Shown: positions 8,586 through 15,411 of the stretch, piece after piece | Numbering within the stretch: position 1 is the first letter of the stretch | How the letters are laid out: every line of letters starts with the position of its first letter | NCBI RefSeq assembly: GCF_019799905.1 | Contig: NZ_JABGCI010000014.1 | Span: 47,857-111,856 of the forward strand | DNA: 64,000 nt | Reading direction: 5' to 3' | From: Trujillonella endophytica | GTDB lineage: Bacteria; Actinomycetota; Actinomycetes; Mycobacteriales; Geodermatophilaceae | The notes under the pieces: generated by a model | Seen by the model: only the letters and a program-made list of their open reading frames with translations | Told to the model about the DNA's origin: nothing | Databases searched by the model: none | Translations under genes and position numbers: made by a program

Positions 8586-9233
8586 TCAGCGTGGGGCGCC
8601 CGGCAGCTGCGTGCCGGTGAAGGTCAGGTTCACGACGGTGCTCAGCCCCTGGAAGGTGTTGCCGGCGGTCGTGGGCATGGCGAGGGTGAAGACGAGGTGG
8701 TCGCGGCCACCGGGGGTCGCGCTGCCGGGGGAGATGACGGTGGCGCTGCCGCGCGGGGACCCGCTGAGCACGGTGGTCTCCGTGCCGCCGCAGGTGTAGG
8801 CGGGCGCGGAGGTCGAGCCGTTCCACGTCCAGGCCTGCGAGCACCGGCGGACGGTCAGCTGGAGGCCGTTGGCGGCGTTGGTGACCAGCGCGTTCGAGTT
8901 GCTGGTCGTGACGGCGAGGGTCACCGCGGCGACCGGGACGGTGCCGACGTTGACCACGTCGACCGCCCGCGTCATGGAGTCGCCCGGGACGAAGTTGCTC
9001 GCCGGGGCCGGGATCGTCGCGCCGCCGCTGGGCACGCCGATGGTGAGGTCCACCCGGGCCGACTGCACGCTCGTCGTCACCGGGGCGGCGTCACTGAAGG
9101 CGCCGTAGGTCCCGAGGCCGGCGACCGCGCCGGCAATGCCAAGCACGGCGAGGGAGGCGAGCACCTTGGTCACGGTGTCGCGCCGCCGCACCGGGACCCG
9201 GCGGGCCAGCCACCTGCGCGCGGCGGACCTCAC
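8586..9233 (-). CDS. TasA-like exported protein with SipW-type signal
   Basis: A 215-residue protein. A basic N-terminus is followed by KVLASLAVLGIAGAVAGLGT and YGAFSDA, which matches SipW-dependent signal peptides (hydrophobic helix, then a G-x-F-x-D-like tail). The mature part is a beta-rich TasA/camelysin-like domain with GLQLTVRRCSQAW and YTCGG, two Cys that probably pair. The same signature occurs in the 9230 and 58155 products. GTG 9233 overlaps the previous stop (GTGA). Family members form extracellular fibres or surface proteases; which applies here is unknown. Confidence 0.75.
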   Translation of the reverse strand: MRSAARRWLARRVPVRRRDTVTKVLASLAVLGIAGAVAGLGTYGAFSDAAPVTTSVQSARVDLTIGVPSGGATIPAPASNFVPGDSMTRAVDVVNVGTVPVAAVTLAVTTSNSNALVTNAANGLQLTVRRCSQAWTWNGSTSAPAYTCGGTETTVLSGSPRGSATVISPGSATPGGRDHLVFTLAMPTTAGNTFQGLSTVVNLTFTGTQLPGAPR

Positions 9234-9856
9234 CGGACCCTCCCGGGAGCCTGCTGGGCACGGAACTCCATGCCCAGCACGGTGCTGAGGCCCTGGAACT
9301 CGTTGCCGGCCGTCGAAGGCAGGGCCACCTCGATCAGGATGTGCGTCTGGACGCTGAGGTTGCCGAGCGCCGTGAGCGTCTGGTCCACGATGTAGGGGCC
9401 GCGGTAGACCAGGGTCGGCGAGTTCCCGCACGAGTACTCGCCGGAGCGGTTCTGGTCCCAGCGGGACAGGCAGGAGGTGAGCGTCATCTGCAGGCCGTTG
9501 ACCGGGTCGGTGGTGAGGACGTTCGGCGTGCCGGCCGAGGTCAGCAGCCGCACCGACGTCAGGGGGTACCCGCCGCTGTTGCTGAGGGCGACGTCCTGCC
9601 GGACGACGCTCCCGGGGTAGAAGCCCGTGCCCTGGAACGGCTCGGGAGGGCCGCCGGGAGTGGTCAGGTTGATGGAGATGCGGGCCATGCTCACGCCCGG
9701 GCCGGCCGTGGCCGGATCGTCGAAGCTGCCGAAGGTGACGCCGTGGGCCAGCACGGCCGCCAGGCCCACGGCCGCGAGCGTGACCAGGACGGGCAGGAGC
9801 CGCCGGAGGCCCGGGTGCGTCAGCCGGAGCCGGTGACGGGGGTGGTCGACGGTCAC
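9230..9856 (-). CDS. TasA-like exported protein, first gene of surface operon
   Basis: A 208-residue paralogue of the next gene. A basic leader (RHRLRLTHPGLRR) and a membrane-spanning segment (LLPVLVTLAAVGLAAVLAHG) are followed by VTFGSFDDPAT, the SipW-type cleavage context. The mature domain carries GLQMTLTSCLSRW and YSCGN (Cys pair) and ends STVLGMEF like its relatives. GTG 9856 is preceded by GAGAGGGA. No SipW signal peptidase gene is seen here, so processing must come from elsewhere. Confidence 0.75.
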   Translation of the reverse strand: MTVDHPRHRLRLTHPGLRRLLPVLVTLAAVGLAAVLAHGVTFGSFDDPATAGPGVSMARISINLTTPGGPPEPFQGTGFYPGSVVRQDVALSNSGGYPLTSVRLLTSAGTPNVLTTDPVNGLQMTLTSCLSRWDQNRSGEYSCGNSPTLVYRGPYIVDQTLTALGNLSVQTHILIEVALPSTAGNEFQGLSTVLGMEFRAQQAPGRVR

Positions 9857-9940
9857 CGGTCGTCCCTCTCACCGGTCAGCCGCCTGGGTGCAACGTTCAC
9901 CTGATCGTGTTCGGCAGGCACCGCGCCCTGTTGTAGTCGT

Positions 9941-9980
9941 ACGACGGCCTCCTCCCCCCTCCGGGTGGGGAGGCCGTCGT
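9941..9980 (-). terminator. Terminator hairpin
   Basis: A 12-bp perfect stem (9941-9952 with 9969-9980) has a 16-nt loop. It lies 20 nt beyond the stop of the small minus-strand gene at 10000 and upstream of the TasA-like operon start. It therefore probably terminates the former and insulates the latter. Confidence 0.6.
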
Positions 9981-9999
9981 CGGGGGGCCGGTCCAGAGC

Positions 10000-10185
10000 T
10001 CAGGCGGTCGCCGGGAGCCCGCTGAGCGGGCCGGCGCGACGACCCTCCGGTTCGGGGGCCGGGTGACGGCCGACCCGGGACCAGACCGCACGGACGTCGG
10101 CTGCCGACAGGAGGCGGGGTTCGCCGGGCGACTCGGGCGCGCGGTGGCGGCCGGAGGCGTGCGGACGCGGCTGGGCAGCAGTCAT
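10000..10185 (-). CDS. Possible small hypothetical protein
   Basis: A 61-residue Arg/Pro/Ala-rich reading frame (MTAAQPRPHASG... LLSAADVRAVW). It has no recognised domain and no good Shine-Dalgarno sequence before the ATG. The main support is the strong hairpin 20 nt after its stop. In sequence this rich in GC a chance frame of this length is common, so it may not be a gene. The surrounding 9857-10334 gap holds nothing else except the promoter of the 10335 gene. Confidence 0.35.
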   Translation of the reverse strand: MTAAQPRPHASGRHRAPESPGEPRLLSAADVRAVWSRVGRHPAPEPEGRRAGPLSGLPATA

Positions 10186-10286
10186 GCCGGCAACGTCGGC
10201 AGCCCCCCGTCCCTCTCCCGAGCCCCGGGCGCCGCAGCAGACCCGAACGGGGGACGCGTGACCGATCGCGTACCGCGCTGCCCGGC

Positions 10287-10327
10287 TAGGGTCCCCGGGG
10301 TGACGGCGACGCAGCCGTCGGGGGAGG
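10287..10327 (+). promoter_or_regulatory. Promoter and ribosome binding site of the HPP-CBS gene
   Basis: TAGGGT at 10287-10292 fits an actinobacterial -10 element and predicts transcription starting near 10299. That leaves a leader of about 36 nt carrying GGGGGAGG (10320-10327) at a normal distance from GTG 10335. A GTG at 10300 is in the wrong frame, so this gene, unlike several neighbours, appears to be leadered. Confidence 0.5.
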
Positions 10328-10334
10328 ACGACCG

Positions 10335-11426
10335 GTGTACGCCGACCGCCGCGCCTGGCTGGCCTCCCTGCGCCCCGGACCGGTGGGCTACCGGCCGGCC
10401 GACGTCGTCCGTGGTGGCCTCGGCGGGCTGCTCGGCATCGCCCTCGCCGCCCTGGCGGCCCGGGTCCTCCCCGGTGGCCCCGAGGCGCTGCCGTTCATCG
10501 TCGCGCCGATGGGCGCCACGGCCGTGCTGCTGTTCGCCGCCCCCGCCAGCCCCCTGGCCCAGCCGTGGTCGCTCCTGGTCGGCAACGTGCTGTCCACGCT
10601 CGTCGGGGTCACCGCGGGGCGGCTGGTCGACGACGTCGCCCTCGCCGCCGCGGTCGCGGTCGGCGCGGCCATCGCGGTCATGATGCTGCTCCGCTGCGTG
10701 CACCCGCCCGGTGGCGCGTGCGCGCTGTTCGCCGCGGTCGGCGGGTCGGCGGTGGCCGAGCAGGGCTACGCCTTCGCCGTCCTGCCGGTCGGGGTGAACA
10801 CCGTGGTGCTGCTGGCGGTCGGGGCGCTGGTCAACAACCTGACCGGCCGCCCGTACCCGCACGTGCCCCCGCCGCCGCCCCCGCCGCAGGGCACCGACGC
10901 CGCCCCGAGCGAGCGCGTCGGCGTCTCCACCGAGGACGTCACCCGGGCGATCGCCCGGCTCGACCGCGGGCTCGACGTGCTGCCCGGCGACGTCGTCGCC
11001 CTCATCCGGGACGCCGAGGCGCACGCACTGGACCGCCGGCTGGGGCAGCTGCGGGTGGGCGCGCTGATGGCCCGCGACGTGAAGAGCGTGCTGCCCGGCG
11101 ACACCCTCTACCGGGCGCGCATGGTCATCAACCAGCACCACGTCAAGGCGGTCCCGGTGGTCGACGCCGAGCACCGGGTGGTCGGGATCATCACCGTGTT
11201 CGACCTGTTCAACCGGGACGTCGTCGAGTTCGACCCCGTCTCGGAGGTGATGACCACCCCGGTCACGACGGTCGCCGCGGACACCCCCGTGGCCGAGCTG
11301 GTCGAGCTGATGACCGACCGGGGGCTGCGCAACCTGCCCGTGGTGGACGACGACGGCCGGCTGGTCGGGATCATCACGCGGACCGAGCTCATCGCCGTGC
11401 TGCACCGGGCGCTGGTCGGCTCCTGA
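10335..11426 (+). CDS. HPP family membrane protein with C-terminal CBS pair
   Basis: A 363-residue fusion. The N-terminal HPP domain (about 25-175) has four predicted membrane helices and the family motif LRCVHPPGGACAL. After a proline-rich linker (PHVPPPPPPPQ) come two CBS domains (about 235-290 and 300-355) with VKAVPVVDAEHRVVGIITVFD and LRNLPVVDDDGRLVGIITRTE. HPP proteins include a cyanobacterial nitrite transporter, and CBS pairs bind adenosyl ligands, so an energy-gated inner-membrane transporter is inferred. Transported ion unknown. Confidence 0.82.
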   Translation: MYADRRAWLASLRPGPVGYRPADVVRGGLGGLLGIALAALAARVLPGGPEALPFIVAPMGATAVLLFAAPASPLAQPWSLLVGNVLSTLVGVTAGRLVDDVALAAAVAVGAAIAVMMLLRCVHPPGGACALFAAVGGSAVAEQGYAFAVLPVGVNTVVLLAVGALVNNLTGRPYPHVPPPPPPPQGTDAAPSERVGVSTEDVTRAIARLDRGLDVLPGDVVALIRDAEAHALDRRLGQLRVGALMARDVKSVLPGDTLYRARMVINQHHVKAVPVVDAEHRVVGIITVFDLFNRDVVEFDPVSEVMTTPVTTVAADTPVAELVELMTDRGLRNLPVVDDDGRLVGIITRTELIAVLHRALVGS

Positions 11427-11517
11427 GTCCCGGACCGCCCCGGCGGTGTCCCCACATCGGGCGGAGATCGGTCGCGGGGGGTTCCGCCGGGCGGGCGCCG
11501 TCGCCTTGGATCGGCCG

Positions 11518-11658
11518 GTGCCGTCGCTGCTGAGCAAGTTGCTGTCGTCCCTCGCCGTGATCGGCGCAGCGGCGGCGCTGCCGCTGTTCGCCGCCGTCGG
11601 GGCGCCCGACGGCGACCCGTTCCCGCACTCGGTGGAGGGCACCGCCGCGCAGCGGTGA
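11518..11658 (+). CDS. Small leaderless membrane or secreted peptide
   Basis: A 46-residue peptide with a short polar start, one hydrophobic helix (LSSLAVIGAAAALPLFAAVG) and a polar tail (DPFPHSVEGTAAQR). TTGGAT at 11506-11511 followed by exactly 6 nt places the inferred transcription start on the GTG. It could be a membrane-anchored peptide or a cleaved secreted one. No family is recognised. Confidence 0.5.
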   Translation: MPSLLSKLLSSLAVIGAAAALPLFAAVGAPDGDPFPHSVEGTAAQR

Positions 11659-11704
11659 CCCCGCAGGCGCGTGGGGGCGCCCCCGGGCGGGCACAGGCGG
11701 GGAC

Positions 11705-12625
11705 GTGCAGGTCTTCGTGGACGGAACCGGCGAGCTGAGGTTCGACGACGGGGCGCCGGTGACGGCCGCCTCGGGGGTGGCGCCGCTGGGGGACGGCTGG
11801 CTCGTCGTCCAGGACGACGCCACCGCCGCCGCGTGGCGCCGGGAGGGCTCGGTGACCCCGGTGCGCCTGCTGCCCCCGGTGGACGGGCTGGACCGCTTCA
11901 GCTCCGCCGCGGGGACCAAGCACCTCAAGCCCGATCTCGAGGTGGCCTGCCCGGCCGAGGTCGACGGGAGGCCCGCGGTCCTGGCCCTCGGCTCGGGCTC
12001 GTCACCGCGCCGCATGCGGGGCGTGCTGGTCCGCCTGGACGCCGGGCAGCCGACCGCCGTCGCCGCCGACCTCACCCGGCTCTACTCCCGGGTCGCGGAG
12101 GTGGTGGGGGTGCCGCTGGACCAGCTGAACCTGGAGGGCGGCAGCCGGCACGGCGACACGGTGCGCTGGTTCCAGCGGGGCAACCTGGCGGCCGGCGTCC
12201 CCTCGGCCAGCGTGGACGTGCCGCTGGAGGCCCTCGTCGGCGCGGTGCTCGGCCGGCTGGACGCGGCGGACGTCCCGGCCGGCGCCGTGCGGCGGTACGC
12301 CCTCGGCGAGGTCGACGGGGTGGGCCTCGCGGTGACCGACGCCGTCGCCCTGCCCGACGGTCGCACCCTGCTCAGCGCCGCGGCGGAGGACACCCCGAAC
12401 GCCGTCGACGACGGCCCCGTGGTGGCCACCGCCCTGGCCCTGGTCGACGACGAGCGCGTGGTGGACCTCGCGCCGATGCCGCGCACCGACGGGCGGGTGC
12501 ACAAGGTGGAGGGCCTGGCCCTGCGGCGCGTCAGCGGCGACGAGGTGCACCTGCTCGCCGTGGTGGACGCCGACGACCCCGCCCTGCCCTCGACGGAGCT
12601 GGAGCTGCGGGTCCGGCTCTCCTGA
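11705..12625 (+). CDS. Conserved hypothetical protein, beta-rich
   Basis: A 306-residue cytosolic protein with no signal peptide. Repeated Val/Leu strands separated by Gly/Asp turns suggest a propeller-like fold (GVAPLGDGWLVVQDD, AVLALGSGSSPRRMRGVL, LNLEGGSRHGDTVRWFQRGN, HKVEGLALRR). It resembles an actinobacterial DUF family (DUF6910/6929-like), named from memory and not certain. No catalytic residues were identified. GTG 11705 gives the full fold. Confidence 0.6.
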   Translation: MQVFVDGTGELRFDDGAPVTAASGVAPLGDGWLVVQDDATAAAWRREGSVTPVRLLPPVDGLDRFSSAAGTKHLKPDLEVACPAEVDGRPAVLALGSGSSPRRMRGVLVRLDAGQPTAVAADLTRLYSRVAEVVGVPLDQLNLEGGSRHGDTVRWFQRGNLAAGVPSASVDVPLEALVGAVLGRLDAADVPAGAVRRYALGEVDGVGLAVTDAVALPDGRTLLSAAAEDTPNAVDDGPVVATALALVDDERVVDLAPMPRTDGRVHKVEGLALRRVSGDEVHLLAVVDADDPALPSTELELRVRLS

Positions 12626-12626
12626 G

Positions 12627-12645
12627 CCCGCCGTCGGGCGGCGGG
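12627..12645. terminator. Short bidirectional hairpin between convergent genes
   Basis: A 7-bp GC stem (12627-12633 with 12639-12645) has a 5-nt loop, starts 2 nt after the 11705 gene stop, and faces the convergent 12654 gene. Confidence 0.45.
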
Positions 12646-12653
12646 TCGCCGGA

Positions 12654-13706
12654 TCAGCCGGCGAGCTCCCGGAGGGTCGTCAGGGAGGCCAGCCGGGTCG
12701 CGTGGTCCTCCCCGAGCGCGGCGGCGTTCAGCGTCGTGGCCCCCGCCTCGGCGAAGGCCGCCACCCGCTCGGCGACGAACCCGCGCGGACCGACCAGGGA
12801 GACACCGCGGACGAGCTCCTCGGGCAGGGCCGCGGCGGCCTCCTGCGGGCGGCCGCCGAGGTAGCGGTCCTGGACCTCCCGTGCCGCGTCGGGGAAGCCG
12901 TAGCGGACCGCCAGGTCGTTGTAGAAGTTCCGGCCCCGGGCGCCCATGCCACCGATGTAGAGGGCCAGGTGCTGCCGCACCCGCCGCAGGGCGCGCTCCG
13001 CCTCGGCGGCGTCCTCGGTGACCAGCAGGTGCGTGTCGGCGACGACGTCGAGGGGGCCCAGCGCCGGGTCGCGCCGGGCGGTGCCCTCGGCGAGTGCCTC
13101 GCCGAAGGCGTCGGGCGCCCGCTCGGGCAGGTAGAAGACCGGCTCCCACACCTCGAACAGCTCGGCGGCCAGCGCCACGTTCCTCGGGCCCAGCGCGGCG
13201 AGCATCAGCGGGATCCGCTCGCGGACCGGCCGGTTGATCAGCGTCAGTGGCCTGCCCAGGCCGCTCCCGCCCCGCTCCGGGCGCAGCGGCACCTGCACGT
13301 GCGGGCCGTCGTGCACCAGCGGCTCGCGCCGCCACACCGTCCGGCACACGTCGACGACCTCGCGGGTGCGGGCCAGGGGCGCGGTGTAGGGGACGCCGTG
13401 GAAGCCCTCCACGACCTGGGGGCCGGAGGCACCGAGGCCGAGGGTGAACCGGCCACCGGAGACGGCGTCCAGCCCGGCCGCGGTCATGGCCAGCAGCGCC
13501 GGCGTCCGGGAGTACACGTTCAGGATGCCGGCGGCCAGCTGCAGCGTCGTCGTCCGTGCCGCGAGGTAGCCGAGCTGGCTGACCGCGTCGAAGGACCAGG
13601 CCTCGGGCACGAAGACGATGTCGAGCCCCGCGGCCTCGTAGTCGCCGACGACCGCGGCCGCCTCCAGGAACCCGCCGCTGTAGGAGAGCGGCATCCCGAT
13701 CCTCAC
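12654..13706 (-). CDS. LLM-class F420-dependent oxidoreductase
   Basis: A 350-residue luciferase-like oxidoreductase of the probable F420 type, close in layout to methylenetetrahydromethanopterin-reductase-like proteins. Visible motifs: MRIGMPLSYSGGF, VFVPEAWSFDAVSQLGYLAARTTTLQLAAGI and GGRFTLGLGASGPQVVEGFHG. It is the last gene of a minus-strand set with two enoyl-CoA hydratases, each start overlapping the previous stop by four bases. It probably acts in the same CoA-linked catabolic route, but the substrate is unknown. Confidence 0.85.
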   Translation of the reverse strand: MRIGMPLSYSGGFLEAAAVVGDYEAAGLDIVFVPEAWSFDAVSQLGYLAARTTTLQLAAGILNVYSRTPALLAMTAAGLDAVSGGRFTLGLGASGPQVVEGFHGVPYTAPLARTREVVDVCRTVWRREPLVHDGPHVQVPLRPERGGSGLGRPLTLINRPVRERIPLMLAALGPRNVALAAELFEVWEPVFYLPERAPDAFGEALAEGTARRDPALGPLDVVADTHLLVTEDAAEAERALRRVRQHLALYIGGMGARGRNFYNDLAVRYGFPDAAREVQDRYLGGRPQEAAAALPEELVRGVSLVGPRGFVAERVAAFAEAGATTLNAAALGEDHATRLASLTTLRELAG

Positions 13707-14500
13707 CGTCCGCTCCAGACCGGCGGGCGCTTCTCCAGGAAGGCGCGCACGCCCTCCCTCCCGTCGGCCGAGCCGGCGATCTCGTGCGCGTGCTCCCGGG
13801 TGAGCTCCCAGTGCGGCCGCTCGGCCGGGCGCTCGCCGTCGCGCAGACCGAGCGCGATGCGCTTGCTCGCCTGCACCGCCAGGGGCGCGTTGGCGGCGAT
13901 CCGGCCGGCCAGCTCGAGCGCGGCTCCCAGCAGCTGGTCGCCGGGCACGACGCGGTTGACCAGGTGGAGCTCCAGCGCCCGGGCGGCGGGGATGGGGTCG
14001 CCGGTCAGCACGAGCTCCATCCCGATCCGCTGCGGGAGCTGGGCCAGGGCACGGAAGGGTCCGCCGTCGGCGGCGATCATCCCGATCTTCACCTCGGGCA
14101 GCCCGATGACCGCGTGCTCGGCGGCGACGGCGAGGTCGCAGGAGAGCAGCAGCTCCGCGCCGCCGCCCATCGCGGCGCCGTTGACCGCGGCGATGGTGGG
14201 CTTGCTGATGGGGTGGCGGACCCAGCCGGCGAAGCCCCAGTGCTCGAAGCCGGGGGGCAGCACGGTCTCGCCGCGGGCGGTGGCCTTGAGGTCGGCGCCC
14301 GCGGAGAAGGCCCGGTCCCCGGCTCCGGTGACGACGACGACGCGGACCTCCGGATCGGCCTCGACCTCGTCGAGCAGCCGGCCGATGGTCATGTGCACCT
14401 CGCCGTCGACGGCGTTGCGCACCTCCGGCCGGTTGATGGTGACGAGCAGGACGTGCCCGTGCCGCTCGACCAGCACCTTCCCGCCCACGGGTCCGCTCAC
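13703..14500 (-). CDS. Enoyl-CoA hydratase/isomerase (crotonase family)
   Basis: A 265-residue crotonase-fold enzyme acting on acyl-CoA double bonds. The oxyanion-hole segments are present (AFSAGADLKA near 70 and NGAAMGGGAELLLSCDLAVAAE near 110-130). EVKIGMIAADGG supplies the Glu/Gly region where hydratases carry the second catalytic Glu; here the position reads differently, so an isomerase or other crotonase activity is possible. GTG 14500 overlaps the upstream paralogue by four bases. Confidence 0.88.
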   Translation of the reverse strand: MSGPVGGKVLVERHGHVLLVTINRPEVRNAVDGEVHMTIGRLLDEVEADPEVRVVVVTGAGDRAFSAGADLKATARGETVLPPGFEHWGFAGWVRHPISKPTIAAVNGAAMGGGAELLLSCDLAVAAEHAVIGLPEVKIGMIAADGGPFRALAQLPQRIGMELVLTGDPIPAARALELHLVNRVVPGDQLLGAALELAGRIAANAPLAVQASKRIALGLRDGERPAERPHWELTREHAHEIAGSADGREGVRAFLEKRPPVWSGR

Positions 14501-15330
14501 CGCCCGGTGAACCGCGGCTGCCGGCGCTCGCGGAACGCCTGGATCGCCTCCTGCCCGTCGCCGCCGATGCCGAGCCCGAGCAGCGTCACCTCCTGCTTGG
14601 CCACCTGCTCCATCGTCTGCTCGAGCGCGTCGTTGAGCTGCCCCTTCACGTGCCCGATGCCGATGGTCGGCCCCGCGGCCAGGCGTCGCGCCCAGTCGCC
14701 GGCCAGGTCGAGCAGCTGGTCGTCGGGGACGCAGCGGTTGGCCAGGCCCCACTCGGCCGCCGTCCGGCCGTCGACCGGGTCGCCGAACAGCGCCATCTCC
14801 TTGGCCCGCACCGGGCTGAGCGACCGGGTGAGCAGGAAGGCCGCCGCCCCCTCCAGCGGCAGTCCGCGGTTGACGAACACCTCGCTGAACCGGGCCGACT
14901 CGGCGGCGAGGACGAGGTCGCAGGCCAGCGCCAGGTTGCAGCCGCCTCCGTAGGCGGGCCCGTTGACGGCGGCGACGAACGGCTTCTCGTTCTCCCAGAT
15001 GGCCCGGGCCAGGCGCCACCAGCCGAACCGGCGGCCGTCCTCGCGGGCGACGTTGGCCAGGGTGCCGCGCTGCCGCTCGGGCGGGATCTCGATGTGCGGC
15101 GGAGACATGAGGTCGGCCCCGGCGCAGAAGGCGCTGCCCGAGCCGGTGACCACGGCGGCCCGGATGTCCGGGTCGGCGCGCACCTCCTCGATCGCGGCGA
15201 GCAGGGCGTCGCGCAGCGGGTGGTGGATCGCGTTGCGGACCTGCGGGCGGTCGAGGACGAGCCAGGCCACGCCCTCCGCCACGCGAAAGGCCAGCCCGGC
15301 CTGGGCCCAGGCGGCGGCATCGTCGGACAT
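14497..15330 (-). CDS. Enoyl-CoA hydratase/isomerase (crotonase family)
   Basis: A 277-residue crotonase-fold enzyme, first gene of the 15330-to-12654 set. Oxyanion-hole motifs are AFCAGADLMSPP (about 75) and NGPAYGGGCNLALACDLVLAAE (about 120-140), followed by FSEVFVNRGLPLEGAAAFLL. ATG 15330 has AGGGAGGACG just upstream. It shares an 81-bp divergent promoter region with the CoA transferase gene, suggesting joint control. Two crotonases in tandem suggest successive steps or different double-bond positions. Confidence 0.88.
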   Translation of the reverse strand: MSDDAAAWAQAGLAFRVAEGVAWLVLDRPQVRNAIHHPLRDALLAAIEEVRADPDIRAAVVTGSGSAFCAGADLMSPPHIEIPPERQRGTLANVAREDGRRFGWWRLARAIWENEKPFVAAVNGPAYGGGCNLALACDLVLAAESARFSEVFVNRGLPLEGAAAFLLTRSLSPVRAKEMALFGDPVDGRTAAEWGLANRCVPDDQLLDLAGDWARRLAAGPTIGIGHVKGQLNDALEQTMEQVAKQEVTLLGLGIGGDGQEAIQAFRERRQPRFTGR

Positions 15331-15411
15331 CGTCGTCCTCCCTATCGAGAGCCTGACGGTAACGAGCCCGCGAGCATTGTGTCGACGAGTGACCGCCGAC
15401 ACACTCCGCCT

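Noticed and set aside
10000..10185. Treating the 61-codon frame as a confident gene
   Set aside because: Supported only by a downstream hairpin; kept at low confidence because codon pattern and start signal are weak.
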